This document shows positions 24,327 through 31,824 of a stretch of 38,684 nucleotides of DNA, piece by piece. Each line of letters begins with the position of its first letter. Positions within the stretch are counted from its first letter, which is position 1. The stretch is from a virus, in IMG/VR virus record IMGVR_UViG_3300046163_000017, positions 1-38,684 of that record; one strand, given 5' to 3'. Both the position numbers and the translations under genes were made by a program. The notes beneath the pieces were generated by a model. The model ran no database searches, was not told where the DNA came from, and saw only the letters and a program-made list of their open reading frames with translations.

Positions 24327-25055
24327 ATGAAGATAACAGACAAAGATTTAAGAGCGTGGTTCCCTGCGGACCGAAGGTTCCTGCACTTCTGTGCAAAGTA
24401 TTACGGGTACTCCTTCCACAATGATGAGGTAGTAGAGAGAGCCAACCACTTAGCCGTGCTTAATGTGATGCGGTTAGTAAATAGAGATGAGGAGTTTGAG
24501 AACGAGGCGCATATGACAGGCATAGTTATGTCTTCATTCCGATACGCAATACTCAACTCCTATACCAATTCCCTTTCAGCTAACGAGAAGAACTTAGAGG
24601 TACGCAATGAGAGTGAGGTAACTTATGGTGATGGTGATGATGAGTACAGCAAGTACCAAGCCAATGCAATAGCAGATACCAAAGAGATAGATAACCTCAT
24701 TGATGTAGTAAGAGACTATGCAGAGACTAACCTACCATACCTACAACGCAGAGCTTTAATGGAGTGTGTGATTGGTGAGTCCTCTATGAAGGAGCTGGCT
24801 ACGGAAACAGATACAAGTGTACGCAAGGTCCACCTTGCAAAGCAGAAAGCAGTTAGAAGAATTAAGAAATTTATAGGAGTCCTAAATGAGAATGAAGAGA
24901 AGTATGGAAAGAAAGAGGCTGATGGAAAGTACATTAGCCCATCTCGTAGCAAGTTACAAATCGCAATACAACTTGAACCCATTAGAGAAGACGAGACGAG
25001 AGAGCGTGATTATAGCAAGGCAATGTCTTTTGTCAATACTCCACCAAAAGTATAA
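24327..25055 (+). CDS. Sigma-70-like RNA polymerase factor
   Basis: 242 residues. Residues 16-85 look like sigma region 2 (RFLHFCAKYYGYSFHNDEVVE then MTGIVMSSFRYAILNSYTNSLS). Residues 138-182 form a region-4 helix-turn-helix (LQRRALMECVIGESSMKELA, then ETDTSVRKVHLAKQKAVRRIKKF). Between them is an acidic linker. The layout is that of an ECF-type sigma factor with a longer linker and tail. It likely redirects host RNA polymerase to middle or late promoters. The 3' end overlaps the next gene in another frame by 134-170 nt. Confidence 0.75.
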   Translation: MKITDKDLRAWFPADRRFLHFCAKYYGYSFHNDEVVERANHLAVLNVMRLVNRDEEFENEAHMTGIVMSSFRYAILNSYTNSLSANEKNLEVRNESEVTYGDGDDEYSKYQANAIADTKEIDNLIDVVRDYAETNLPYLQRRALMECVIGESSMKELATETDTSVRKVHLAKQKAVRRIKKFIGVLNENEEKYGKKEADGKYISPSRSKLQIAIQLEPIREDETRERDYSKAMSFVNTPPKV

Positions 25056-25347
25056 CCAAAGCCCGAGTCACTTAGGCAGGATGGTTGGTAAGAACCACGC
25101 CACTGTGCTGCACTGTACTAAGGTCGTGAACAACGCTATGCATTATCGTGATGTTCAGTATGTGGATGAGATAAACAAGTGGGCATTAATCTTTGATGAG
25201 GTTATGCCTAACAGCAACGAGACTAAGGATGAGGTAGCTGATACAATCAGCGACCTACTGCTCAACTCAATGCTTGATAGGAAGAACAAGAAGGATGTAC
25301 TGAGGATGGTGCTGAAAAAAATTAACAATGTTTACGTCAGTAATTAA
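24886..25347 (+). CDS. DnaA domain IV-like DNA-binding protein (1)
   Basis: Up to 153 residues; ATG 24886 is preceded by AGGAG at 8-12 nt, and ATG 24922 is an alternative. Residues 37-80 follow the DnaA C-terminal pattern: RRESVIIARQCLLSILHQKY, then HLGRMVGKNHATVLHCTKV, where GKNHATVLHC matches the DnaA signature G(R/K)DH(T/S)TVLHA. There is no AAA+ ATPase part. It may bind an origin or operators such as the hub dyads. Its N-terminal helix is encoded inside the sigma gene's 3' end, in the +1 frame. Confidence 0.75.
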   Translation: MRMKRSMERKRLMESTLAHLVASYKSQYNLNPLEKTRRESVIIARQCLLSILHQKYNQSPSHLGRMVGKNHATVLHCTKVVNNAMHYRDVQYVDEINKWALIFDEVMPNSNETKDEVADTISDLLLNSMLDRKNKKDVLRMVLKKINNVYVSN

Positions 25348-25386
25348 TATATTGGTGTAATTTAGTAGTAATCAATTCAATTTTAT

Positions 25387-25947
25387 ATGAGCAATTTAAA
25401 CAAATCCCTAATCAAAGTTCAGTCGGAACTCAAAGCTCCGAAGGGACAGCGTAACAAGTTCGGTAACTACAACTACCGCAGTGCTGAGGATATCTTGGAA
25501 GCAGTAAAGCCTTTACTTGCAACCAATGGTTTGACTATGCAAATCTCAGATTCAGTAGCTGAGGTAGCAGGTATCCCTTACATTGAGTCTATGGTTGTGG
25601 TGTCCGATGGAGAGGTAGACAGAGTAGTAACGGCACAAGCAGGTATTGACCCTAATCGTAAGGGTATGGATATCGCACAGTGCTTTGGAGCAAGTTCATC
25701 TTACGCTCGTAAGTATGCACTCAATGGTATGTTCCTTATTGATGATACCAAAGACCCCGATGCTACCAATGACCACGGCAAGGGTTCTGCTCCTGCAAAG
25801 TCAGTACCTGCATTACTACCGCTTACAGATGACATCAAAGCCAAGATGATTGCGGCTGTCAAAGATGGTAAGCGCGATGCAGTAGAGACCGCGCTAGGCA
25901 AGTACAAGATTACAGCAGCACAGCGTAAAGCAATTCTCAGTGCTTGA
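25387..25947 (+). CDS. erf: ERF-family single-strand annealing protein
   Basis: 186 residues. The ERF pattern is clear: KGQRNKFGNYNYRSAEDIL (18-36), a beta sheet with ESMVVVSDGEVDRVVTAQAG (67-86), and MDIAQCFGASSSYARKYALNG (94-114) followed by FLIDDTKDPDAT. A Pro/Ala linker joins a C-terminal helical domain (DDIKAKMIAAVKDGKRDAVE). It anneals single strands in phage recombination and replication. It is paired with a RecE-like exonuclease two genes downstream, as in RecET/Red-type systems. Confidence 0.85.
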   Translation: MSNLNKSLIKVQSELKAPKGQRNKFGNYNYRSAEDILEAVKPLLATNGLTMQISDSVAEVAGIPYIESMVVVSDGEVDRVVTAQAGIDPNRKGMDIAQCFGASSSYARKYALNGMFLIDDTKDPDATNDHGKGSAPAKSVPALLPLTDDIKAKMIAAVKDGKRDAVETALGKYKITAAQRKAILSA

Positions 25948-26218
25948 TTGGTCTGAGAGTTTAGAAGACTTTAAGATGAGAGAGACAGTGACTACATTCG
26001 CTGCCGCTCTTATCTCTGAAGTTGCTAAAGACAGAAAGGAAGAGTTTGTTGATATACTCTTTCAAGTATGTGATTATGAACTAGAGTTTCTACAAAGCTA
26101 TTCAATCCACTTGATAGATTTACTATCGGGATTGGAAACCGACACTCCTACGGAGTTGGAGGTTGACGATTTAGTAGATTACACTCTTCAACATATGGGA
26201 ATCAATGTCAGTAATTGA
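25940..26218 (+). CDS. Small acidic protein between annealing protein and exonuclease
   Basis: 92 residues from GTG 25940, or 80 from ATG 25976. It is acidic and helical (EVAKDRKEEFVDILFQVCDY, then HLIDLLSGLETDTPTELEVD). It overlaps both the ERF gene and the exonuclease gene by 8 and 14 nt, so it is cotranslated with them. No family recognised; a modulator of the recombination pair is possible. Confidence 0.6.
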   Translation: MLDWSESLEDFKMRETVTTFAAALISEVAKDRKEEFVDILFQVCDYELEFLQSYSIHLIDLLSGLETDTPTELEVDDLVDYTLQHMGINVSN

Positions 26219-26960
26219 AAGGTTTAACGATGATGAGGTGTACTATGCGGACAGGGAATACCTGTCCAATAGTTCCCTCAAGCTAATGAAAGAATCCCCT
26301 ACCAAGTTTAACCTATGGCACAAAGGTAAATGGTCACAGCCTAATACCTCAGCGTTTGATGTAGGTCGTGCGTTGCACGCAAGGTTCTTGGAGGACAAGG
26401 TAAACTACATTGGTTGGGAAGGTCAGCGCAGAGGTAACGACTACAAGGAGTTCCGTGCTGAGAATCCACAGACCATTGCACTAACCAAGAATGACTTCCA
26501 CCTTGTTGAAGGTATGTATGACAAGCTGATGAAGGTTGATGCTGTCAAGGAGATTATGGGTCTTGAGTTTACTCCCGAAGTACCAGGAGTGATGGACTAC
26601 CATACTGCTCAAGGCAATGTCGTGAAGGTCAAGGGTAAGGCTGATGCCTTAGCTTGGAATGGTGTAGACAACTACCTTGTGGATTTGAAAACCACTCGTG
26701 ACCCAATGCACAAGTTTAAGCGTAACGCTTTCTTCAACTATGCACAACAAGCATACTTGTACAAGACTATCTTCAATGTAGATAAGTTCTACTTCTTAGT
26801 TGTACAGAAAGAGTTCCCTTACGAGGTGGGTATATACGAAGCAGGTGATGCTTTCCTTGCAAGAGGTGAGCAAGAGTTAGAAGAATCAATTAACCTTTAC
26901 GAAAGATTATTTATCAATGGAGAATTTAAACCATACAGCGCAGACATTGATGTCATATAG
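26205..26960 (+). CDS. RecE-like PD-(D/E)XK exonuclease
   Basis: 251 residues. It opens with YLSNSSLKLMKESPTKF (19-35), a start typical of RecE/Exo VIII-type nucleases, then AFDVGRALHARFLE (50-63, with His58). The PD-(D/E)XK core is KVKGKADALAWNG (141-153, with Asp147) and YLVDLKTT (157-164, with Asp160 and Lys162); KRNAFFNYAQQAYLYK (about 173-188) supplies the later helix. It degrades one strand of duplex ends to feed the annealing protein. It overlaps the neighbouring genes on both sides. Confidence 0.8.
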   Translation: MSVIERFNDDEVYYADREYLSNSSLKLMKESPTKFNLWHKGKWSQPNTSAFDVGRALHARFLEDKVNYIGWEGQRRGNDYKEFRAENPQTIALTKNDFHLVEGMYDKLMKVDAVKEIMGLEFTPEVPGVMDYHTAQGNVVKVKGKADALAWNGVDNYLVDLKTTRDPMHKFKRNAFFNYAQQAYLYKTIFNVDKFYFLVVQKEFPYEVGIYEAGDAFLARGEQELEESINLYERLFINGEFKPYSADIDVI

Positions 26961-27345
26961 TAGCCTTGAGAATGTTATCATCTCGGGTACAAGCACCATA
27001 AGTGGTGTGGCTATATCAGACATTATGTCTAACAGTAAGAAGAAAGAAGTAGCATTAGCTAAGGGCATTGCCTGTGCTGTGTTCAATGATTATGGTTATG
27101 GTGTTCGTGAGATAGCGAGGCTATTGAGCATTGACCATAAAGGGGTATCGGTATATATCGGCTCACACGATAACCGAATGGCTGACAAAAAGTACCTAAT
27201 CAAGTACAAGAAAGTCAAAGCATTTGTTGAAGGCTATGAGCATTCAAATGAAGTAAACGTAAACAGACTCAATGAGATGGCTGGTAAGGTCAGCGCAATG
27301 GAGGAAAGGTACGAGCATTTAAAAGAACTATTAACAAGTAACTAA
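26917..27345 (+). CDS. DnaA domain IV-like DNA-binding protein (2)
   Basis: 142 residues from ATG 26917, or 131 from ATG 26950 with only an 11-nt overlap. Residues 41-100 have KKKEVALAKGIACAVFNDYG, then GVREIARLLSIDHKGVSVYIGSHDN, the DnaA-IV layout with IDHKGVSVYI in place of the usual GRDHTTVLHA. A C-terminal coiled coil (NRLNEMAGKVSAMEERYEHLKELL) could dimerise it. It is the second such protein in this operon; divergence suggests a different target site. Confidence 0.65.
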   Translation: MENLNHTAQTLMSYSSLENVIISGTSTISGVAISDIMSNSKKKEVALAKGIACAVFNDYGYGVREIARLLSIDHKGVSVYIGSHDNRMADKKYLIKYKKVKAFVEGYEHSNEVNVNRLNEMAGKVSAMEERYEHLKELLTSN

Positions 27346-27357
27346 ACAAAAATCAAG

Positions 27358-27603
27358 ATGGCAAACGACAAAGTATTCGTTGGAAAGACAAGTGTAATCA
27401 CCACTAAGTTCGGTGAAATTGTAAAGGTAGCTTTAGGTCCACAGGACTTTGAGGTATTGACTAACAGCAAGAATGAAAAGGGCTGGGTCAACCTTGAGAT
27501 TAAGGACAAGCGTGATGGCGGTAAGTACATCCAGCTACAAGGAGAGTACACAGGTAAGCCGAAGGCACAAGCTGTGAATGATGGCGATGATATGCCATTC
27601 TAA
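27358..27603 (+). CDS. SSB-like small protein
   Basis: 81 residues, much shorter than classical SSB (about 115-180). The body is beta-rich (KTSVITTKFGEIVKVALGP then WVNLEIKDKRDGG). The C-terminus, NDGDDMPF, closely matches the acidic tip (DDIPF-type) by which SSB proteins recruit partners. A one-OB-fold single-strand binder in the replication block is likely. The alternative is an unrelated protein with a mimicking tail. Confidence 0.5.
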   Translation: MANDKVFVGKTSVITTKFGEIVKVALGPQDFEVLTNSKNEKGWVNLEIKDKRDGGKYIQLQGEYTGKPKAQAVNDGDDMPF

Positions 27604-27611
27604 ATAGTGAT

Positions 27612-27629
27612 GGGGGGCTTCGGCCCCCC
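27612..27629 (+). terminator. UUCG stem-loop after the SSB-like gene
   Basis: GGGGGGC-TTCG-GCCCCCC is a perfect 7-bp stem with a UUCG loop, 9 nt after the SSB-like stop. It is followed by TATTACTTT, a weak U-run. It may partly terminate transcription or protect the upstream message. It argues against translation starting at 27607, which would put the hairpin inside the coding sequence. Confidence 0.65.
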
Positions 27630-27651
27630 TATTACTTTAACACCAAGAGAG

Positions 27652-27819
27652 ATGACACTTGAAGATGTTGTAGGATGTTTTATAGTATTAGCTTGGAACG
27701 GCTACCTAATTTATAAATGGATGAGCAATGATAAGAAAGAGAAAGCACATAAGAGAGATACAGAAATACTTGGAGATGTTAATGATAGACCAAGTAAACA
27801 TAACACTACACGCCAGTAG
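27652..27819 (+). CDS. Short single-pass membrane protein
   Basis: 55 residues from ATG 27652 (MTLEDVVGCFIVLAWNGYL...). A hydrophobic stretch, VVGCFIVLAWNGYLIYKWM (about 6-24), is followed by a charged tail KKEKAHKRDTEILGD. A frame extension to a GTG at 27607 crosses the UUCG hairpin and is less likely. No family recognised. Its 3' part overlaps the next frame by 92 nt. Confidence 0.5.
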   Translation: MTLEDVVGCFIVLAWNGYLIYKWMSNDKKEKAHKRDTEILGDVNDRPSKHNTTRQ

Positions 27820-27913
27820 ATTTGGATGGAGTGAAGACATACAGAAACAACTGACCAACTCAGCACTACTCATCCGTAAGTATCAGAGAAGGTTACGATT
27901 AATAAAGATGTGA
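27728..27913 (+). CDS. Short basic protein
   Basis: 61 residues from ATG 27728, or 45 from ATG 27776, which follows GGAG. It is Arg/Lys/Ile-rich with FGWSEDIQKQLTNSALLIRK in the centre and RRLRLIKM at the end. It ends with a TGA that overlaps the next ATG. The long overlap with 27652-27819 leaves the true start uncertain. Confidence 0.45.
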   Translation: MIRKRKHIREIQKYLEMLMIDQVNITLHASRFGWSEDIQKQLTNSALLIRKYQRRLRLIKM

Positions 27914-28383
27914 TGGAGGTAGTTTTAAACGATTCAGAACAAAGACTTGCAAGATATATTGCAAAGCGTAGGTATCAAGTAAACAGAGATAAAGGAACCG
28001 TTGATGCTAAAAAAGGAGAACAGTCAAATGAATTTGTAGACCTTGAAGGTATAGCTGGAGAGATAGCTTTCTGTAAAATATATAATTTATATCCCGACTT
28101 AGAAGTTAAGGTAACTAATCAAAACACAGACAAAGGAGATTGTGTATACAAAGGATATAAGACCGATGTGAAAACAACATCTTACAAAACAGGTAAACTT
28201 ATATGTGCGCTATGGAAGAACAACGAAGTAGACTTGTACGCACTTATGGTTGGAACTTTTCCAGTCTATGAGTTTAAGGGTTTTGCATATGCCTCTGACC
28301 TAAAGAAAAAAGAAAACATAATAAATTTGGGGCGAGGAGATTTATATGCTTTGACTCAAGATAAATTAAATACACAAATATGA
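27913..28383 (+). CDS. PD-(D/E)XK nuclease-like protein (1)
   Basis: 156 residues from ATG 27913, which overlaps the previous stop as TGATG. The nuclease-type core is LEGIAGEIAFCKIY (44-57, Glu50), KGDCVYKGYKTDVKTT (74-89, with Asp76, Asp85 and Lys87). This is the E...D...DxK layout of small endonucleases. A role in recombination, host-DNA breakdown or restriction-like cleavage is possible; the sequence does not decide. It overlaps the next gene by 4 nt. Confidence 0.65.
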   Translation: MEVVLNDSEQRLARYIAKRRYQVNRDKGTVDAKKGEQSNEFVDLEGIAGEIAFCKIYNLYPDLEVKVTNQNTDKGDCVYKGYKTDVKTTSYKTGKLICALWKNNEVDLYALMVGTFPVYEFKGFAYASDLKKKENIINLGRGDLYALTQDKLNTQI

Positions 28384-28685
28384 GTGACGAAGGACAAATG
28401 ATTTATGATGTTGGTGTACGCCTTGCTTGGAAGAAGAAGCGTGGTAATGGATACACCAATATGTATCAAGGTACAAAGGACAGACCCTTTCAGTTTGTTA
28501 CAAGAGCAAAGTCTCTTGACCATATCAATCGCAATCCCGAGATGATAGCAAAGATGATGTCGTTTGTAGGAGCAACAGGTAAAAGCGTTTACGATTTCCA
28601 TATCATAGAAGAGTTCTATCGTAAGGAAATAAGCAATAGCTTTTCACATAAAGAGGAAGATTACAGCAAGGAATTTGGAGAATAA
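28380..28685 (+). CDS. Replication-block protein of unknown function
   Basis: 101 residues. It starts MSDEGQMIYDVGVRLAWKKK, contains FVTRAKSLDHINRNPEMIAKMMSFVGATG, and has a charged C-terminus with many Ser and Glu. It is coupled by ATGA to the nuclease-like gene and lies 12 nt before the helicase. No domain recognised; it could be a helicase-associated factor. Confidence 0.6.
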   Translation: MSDEGQMIYDVGVRLAWKKKRGNGYTNMYQGTKDRPFQFVTRAKSLDHINRNPEMIAKMMSFVGATGKSVYDFHIIEEFYRKEISNSFSHKEEDYSKEFGE

Positions 28686-28697
28686 AAAACAAGAGCA

Positions 28698-29627
28698 ATG
28701 AGAAACATTATTTACAAAGCAGAGGACGTAGTAGACTCACTGTCTACACTACGCAAGGAAGGAGTTAAGAAGGGTGCTTGGACAGGATTTGATTCCTTGT
28801 TTGACAAGTATTCAGTTAAGAAAGGTAGCACCACATACATCTATGCTGGGGCGCATCAAGGTAAATCACAGTTCGGGTTTGAACTAATGATGAATCTATC
28901 AGAGTTCAGCGGTTGGAAGTGGGCAGTATATACTCCCGAGACAGGCTCACCTACTGAGGTGTTTGCAGAACTACTATGGGTATATCTGCGTAAGCCATTC
29001 CTAATCAATGACCATCTCACTGCTACAGATGAGGAGACAGAGAAGGCTATCGAGTTTATCAACTCACACTTCTACTTAATTGATAGCGGTCTACAAGACC
29101 TCAGCATTGAGGGATTCTACACAGCAGTAGAGACTATTGAAGAAGATAACTTCATCACTATTGATGGTTGTATGGTTGACCCATTCACTGAGATTAGAAC
29201 AGATGTTTCAGCAGGTGTGCGTGATGATATTGCTATTGGACAGGTACTCACTAAAGTGCGTAAGCACTCAGCAGAGAAGAACTACCACACCATTGTAACA
29301 GTACACACTAAACACCAACAAGCCAAGTACAAGAATGGCGTACCCTATGTTGACAAGCCTACGATGAATGACATAGCAGGTGGTATGCAATGGAGCCGTA
29401 AAGGTATGATGGTTGTTAATGTATGGCGTTGCCCTTACGGATTAGAGGATGGTAATGGTGTACCTTACGAGCCTAACCAAGTGGAGATTACAGTTGTCAA
29501 GGCTAAACCAAAGATTGTTGGTAAGCTTGGGACCGTTACTTTATATTATGACAAAATGAAAAACAGATACTATGAACTTGACAGCAGAGGAGAAAAGCAG
29601 TACGCCTATCCACAGTCTAATTCTTGA
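28698..29627 (+). CDS. DnaB-like helicase (RecA-fold ATPase)
   Basis: 309 residues. It starts with a short helical region (AEDVVDSLSTLRKEGVKKGAWTGFDSLFD), then Walker A AGAHQGKS (50-57), and FITIDGCMVDPF (about 152-163, the Walker B strand). IVTVHTKHQQ (about 199-208) and MQWSRKGMMVVNVWR (about 230-244) fit the motif 3 and 4 parts of the DnaB ATPase core. The length is that of the ATPase core alone, without an N-terminal primase-binding domain. It should unwind the replication fork. No primase or polymerase gene is seen nearby. Confidence 0.75.
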   Translation: MRNIIYKAEDVVDSLSTLRKEGVKKGAWTGFDSLFDKYSVKKGSTTYIYAGAHQGKSQFGFELMMNLSEFSGWKWAVYTPETGSPTEVFAELLWVYLRKPFLINDHLTATDEETEKAIEFINSHFYLIDSGLQDLSIEGFYTAVETIEEDNFITIDGCMVDPFTEIRTDVSAGVRDDIAIGQVLTKVRKHSAEKNYHTIVTVHTKHQQAKYKNGVPYVDKPTMNDIAGGMQWSRKGMMVVNVWRCPYGLEDGNGVPYEPNQVEITVVKAKPKIVGKLGTVTLYYDKMKNRYYELDSRGEKQYAYPQSNS

Positions 29628-29883
29628 TAGAAGAAAAGCATTCGCTGAACTGATTAGGGCATTCCTTCGGTTCAATGTACCCTCCGCCAAGAAGGTGGAG
29701 GTTATGCCGAATGGTAGCCTATCAATCAACGATACTATATTCAAGGTTGACATATCAGATTACACAGGTATTGAGGTTGGGTTTGGATACATATTCCTAA
29801 ACCCTTCAAGCGGTAGGTTAGTGATTGAAAAGGACAATGTTAAAAAAATATATAAGTTGGAGGTAGACTTATTAGATGGGTAA
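29572..29883 (+). CDS. Small protein after the helicase, unknown
   Basis: 103 residues; its first 56 nt overlap the helicase 3' end in another frame. The body has RRKAFAELIRAFLRFNVPSA, then KVEVMPNGSLSINDTIFKVD, and GVRYIFLNPSSG-like text near residue 75, a beta-rich fold. No family recognised. The close overlap supports cotranslation with the helicase. Confidence 0.6.
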   Translation: MNLTAEEKSSTPIHSLILDRRKAFAELIRAFLRFNVPSAKKVEVMPNGSLSINDTIFKVDISDYTGIEVGFGYIFLNPSSGRLVIEKDNVKKIYKLEVDLLDG

Positions 29884-29895
29884 GTATATTAGAAT

Positions 29896-30159
29896 ATGGA
29901 TACAAGAGATTTAATACTACAAGAGTCTGAGGCGGTTACGAATTTGCTACTGCTAAAGAACGAAGCCTATGGGGATTCAGCACTTAACCCTGCTGGTATC
30001 TTTGCAGGTGGTGATGCAGTTCATAACCTATGCTGTCGCATTGATGATAAGCTTATGCGAATCAAGATGCGTGGTATCACAGATGAGACTGAAGATACAG
30101 TCCAGGATTTAATCGGTTACTTGATACTACTGAAGGTTGCCTTAAGACAAAAGAAATGA
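29896..30159 (+). CDS. Nmad1 / DUF1599-like protein
   Basis: 87 residues. The pattern LLLKNEAYGDSALNPAGIF (18-36), then CCRIDDKLMRIKMRG (46-60) and DTVQDLIGYLILLKVAL (68-84) fits the family of phage proteins called nucleotide modification-associated domain 1 (DUF1599), helical and related to MazG-type folds. Its function in phages is uncertain; nucleotide-pool or base-modification roles have been proposed. The stop overlaps the next ATG (ATGA). Confidence 0.7.
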   Translation: MDTRDLILQESEAVTNLLLLKNEAYGDSALNPAGIFAGGDAVHNLCCRIDDKLMRIKMRGITDETEDTVQDLIGYLILLKVALRQKK

Positions 30160-30668
30160 GTAGGAACACATTCGTAAGAGCAAGTATCTCTGGAGACTAC
30201 GGTCAAGACCTTGTTATGAAGTACCTTGAAGACAAGGGATATGAGGTTGAAGAGGCTCCAAAGAAACTATTCTACGATTGGGATGTCAAAGGAAAGAAGG
30301 CAGGACGTACTGTAACCATTGAGGTTAAGTATGATTCTAAGGCTTATATGTGGGCTGCCCGAAGAGGCAAGCCCGAACAACCTAACCTTTACATTGAGTT
30401 CAGAAGCACTACCAAAGATGCTGACTCGGGAATCTTAAAGTCTAAGGCTGACTTCTACTTCTACATACTGAAGACGGGTGACAAAGATATCGCTTTTGTG
30501 TTTGATAGAGTTCAGTTCTTACAGCACCTACAGATGGCTAACTATAAGGTAGTTGGCAATGGTGCTACAGGGGATGACAATGCCCAAGGTTGGATACCTC
30601 CACTACACGAAATACTTGTATCAAGATATGGGTACAAGGCAACCATAGACCTAACCGAGTATGCTTGA
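30156..30668 (+). CDS. PD-(D/E)XK nuclease-like protein (2)
   Basis: 170 residues. GDYGQDLVMKYLEDKGYEVEE (13-33) followed by FYDWDVKGKKAGRTVTIEVKYD (39-60) gives the nuclease core with Asp43, Glu56 and Lys58. It resembles phage endonucleases of the resolvase/VSR-like type. It lies just upstream of RusA with 8 nt overlap, so a joint role in DNA processing is likely. The substrate is not decided by the sequence. Confidence 0.7.
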   Translation: MSRNTFVRASISGDYGQDLVMKYLEDKGYEVEEAPKKLFYDWDVKGKKAGRTVTIEVKYDSKAYMWAARRGKPEQPNLYIEFRSTTKDADSGILKSKADFYFYILKTGDKDIAFVFDRVQFLQHLQMANYKVVGNGATGDDNAQGWIPPLHEILVSRYGYKATIDLTEYA

Positions 30669-31011
30669 GATAGACCTTGACCTACCTAAACCACCAAGCT
30701 TAAATCAGTATTATGCTGGTAAGCATTGGGCAATTCGTAAAAAACAAAAAGATGAATACTCTAAATTCTGTAAAGAAGAACTTGAGAAGTATGATGCGTT
30801 TACTTGTGAAACCTATGAGATTCATATTCGCTATCATTCTCGTCACGATGTTGACAATGTTATTCTTGTTTCAAAATTTCTCTCGGATACTCTCGTTGCT
30901 ATGGGTGTGGTTAAAGACGATGGTAACAAGTATTACAAAAGACTTGACATCCGCATTGACAAGGACCTACCGAAAGATTCTTTCAAAGTAAAAATTAAGT
31001 GTTATGATTAA
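30661..31011 (+). CDS. rusA: RusA-like Holliday junction resolvase
   Basis: 116 residues, the normal RusA length. PKPPSLNQYYAGKHWAIRKK (9-28) is the substrate-binding end; RHDVDNVILVSKFLSDTLVAMGVVKDD (61-87) holds the catalytic acids Asp63, Asp65 and Asp77 or Asp86/87. It should resolve four-way junctions formed during phage recombination. The overlap with the preceding nuclease-like gene and the following small gene fits a recombination operon. Confidence 0.85.
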   Translation: MLEIDLDLPKPPSLNQYYAGKHWAIRKKQKDEYSKFCKEELEKYDAFTCETYEIHIRYHSRHDVDNVILVSKFLSDTLVAMGVVKDDGNKYYKRLDIRIDKDLPKDSFKVKIKCYD

Positions 31012-31213
31012 CCAAAGAAATTATCAAACGTGTAAATTAATTAAGAACAGGATTGACCTCTACCTATATGAGATGGCTATACTGTTCGCAAACTTAGGTA
31101 CCGACTCTACACACGAAGAGGTTGCTGAAGCCTACAGGCGTGAAGCAGAGTACATTGAACTAATCGTAGAGCTTGACCCCGAAAAGGGAGAGCGACTACG
31201 CTCATCCTATTAA
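31004..31213 (+). CDS. Small helical protein, unknown
   Basis: 69 residues, helical (CKLIKNRIDLYLYEMAILFAN and EEVAEAYRREAEYIELIVEL). It overlaps the RusA stop by 8 nt and ends 1 nt before the next ATG. No family recognised. Confidence 0.6.
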   Translation: MINQRNYQTCKLIKNRIDLYLYEMAILFANLGTDSTHEEVAEAYRREAEYIELIVELDPEKGERLRSSY

Positions 31214-31214
31214 G

Positions 31215-31448
31215 ATGCTTTTTGAAGAATACTACGAAGACCTTACAGACGCAGAAGCAAATCTCATTCTTGATATATACCGAGTCATTGACGTATTGGT
31301 ATATAACCACGAGCCAGTCACATTGGTTAGATTGGGATTTGAACTTAGCATAAACACGCAGGAGCTGTCTGATTACCTGCCTATTATAATCACTATACTT
31401 AATAAAGTAGAAGACCAATATGCCGAGGTACGACAAGTCGCTGATTGA
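31215..31448 (+). CDS. Small acidic helical protein, unknown
   Basis: 77 residues from ATG 31215 (MLFEEYYEDLTDAEANLILD...). The frame extends to a TTG at 31173, inside the previous gene, and that is less likely. PVTLVRLGFELSINTQELSDY (about 34-54) resembles a small helix-turn-helix, which is a possible DNA-binding element. It overlaps the next gene by 29 nt. Confidence 0.55.
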   Translation: MLFEEYYEDLTDAEANLILDIYRVIDVLVYNHEPVTLVRLGFELSINTQELSDYLPIIITILNKVEDQYAEVRQVAD

Positions 31449-31824
31449 GCGTGAAGCAATAATATCTGTACAGCAGGGTAGCCTAACAAACGAGCTTGGT
31501 ATTTTTATACTACAGCGTTGTAAGGAGATAGCTGCATCAGCCTTTGTGACTGATGGTAACAATGAGCTGAAGCAAGCACTAATAGATGCTGCTGTGATGC
31601 GTACCTGTGAGAAGTTCTTGCACTACTATACCGAAGGTAAGTCTGCTGCAAATCTTGTGATTAGTATTATATACTCAACGATGACCAATAAGATAGTGTC
31701 GCTTAACCACAGTGATGTGTATGGTCAGAACATAAAAGGTTACCTCACCTATATAGAGGATGGTGAATCCGTTACCAAGTTAATGCGGTATATTAAAGAC
31801 GATTATCTAAGCGAGAAATTATGA
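31420..31824 (+). CDS. Possible gp55-like late sigma factor
   Basis: 134 residues, helical and basic. ELKQALIDAAVMRTCEKFLHYY (about 48-69), then GKSAANLVISIIYSTMTNKIV (about 73-93), follow the helix order of sigma region 2: a first helix that binds beta' and a second that contacts the promoter -10. There is no region 4. Truncated sigma factors of this shape are the T4 gp55-type late factors. The match is by pattern only. It comes late in the operon, immediately before the lysis genes, which suits a switch to late expression. Confidence 0.4.
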   Translation: MPRYDKSLIEREAIISVQQGSLTNELGIFILQRCKEIAASAFVTDGNNELKQALIDAAVMRTCEKFLHYYTEGKSAANLVISIIYSTMTNKIVSLNHSDVYGQNIKGYLTYIEDGESVTKLMRYIKDDYLSEKL

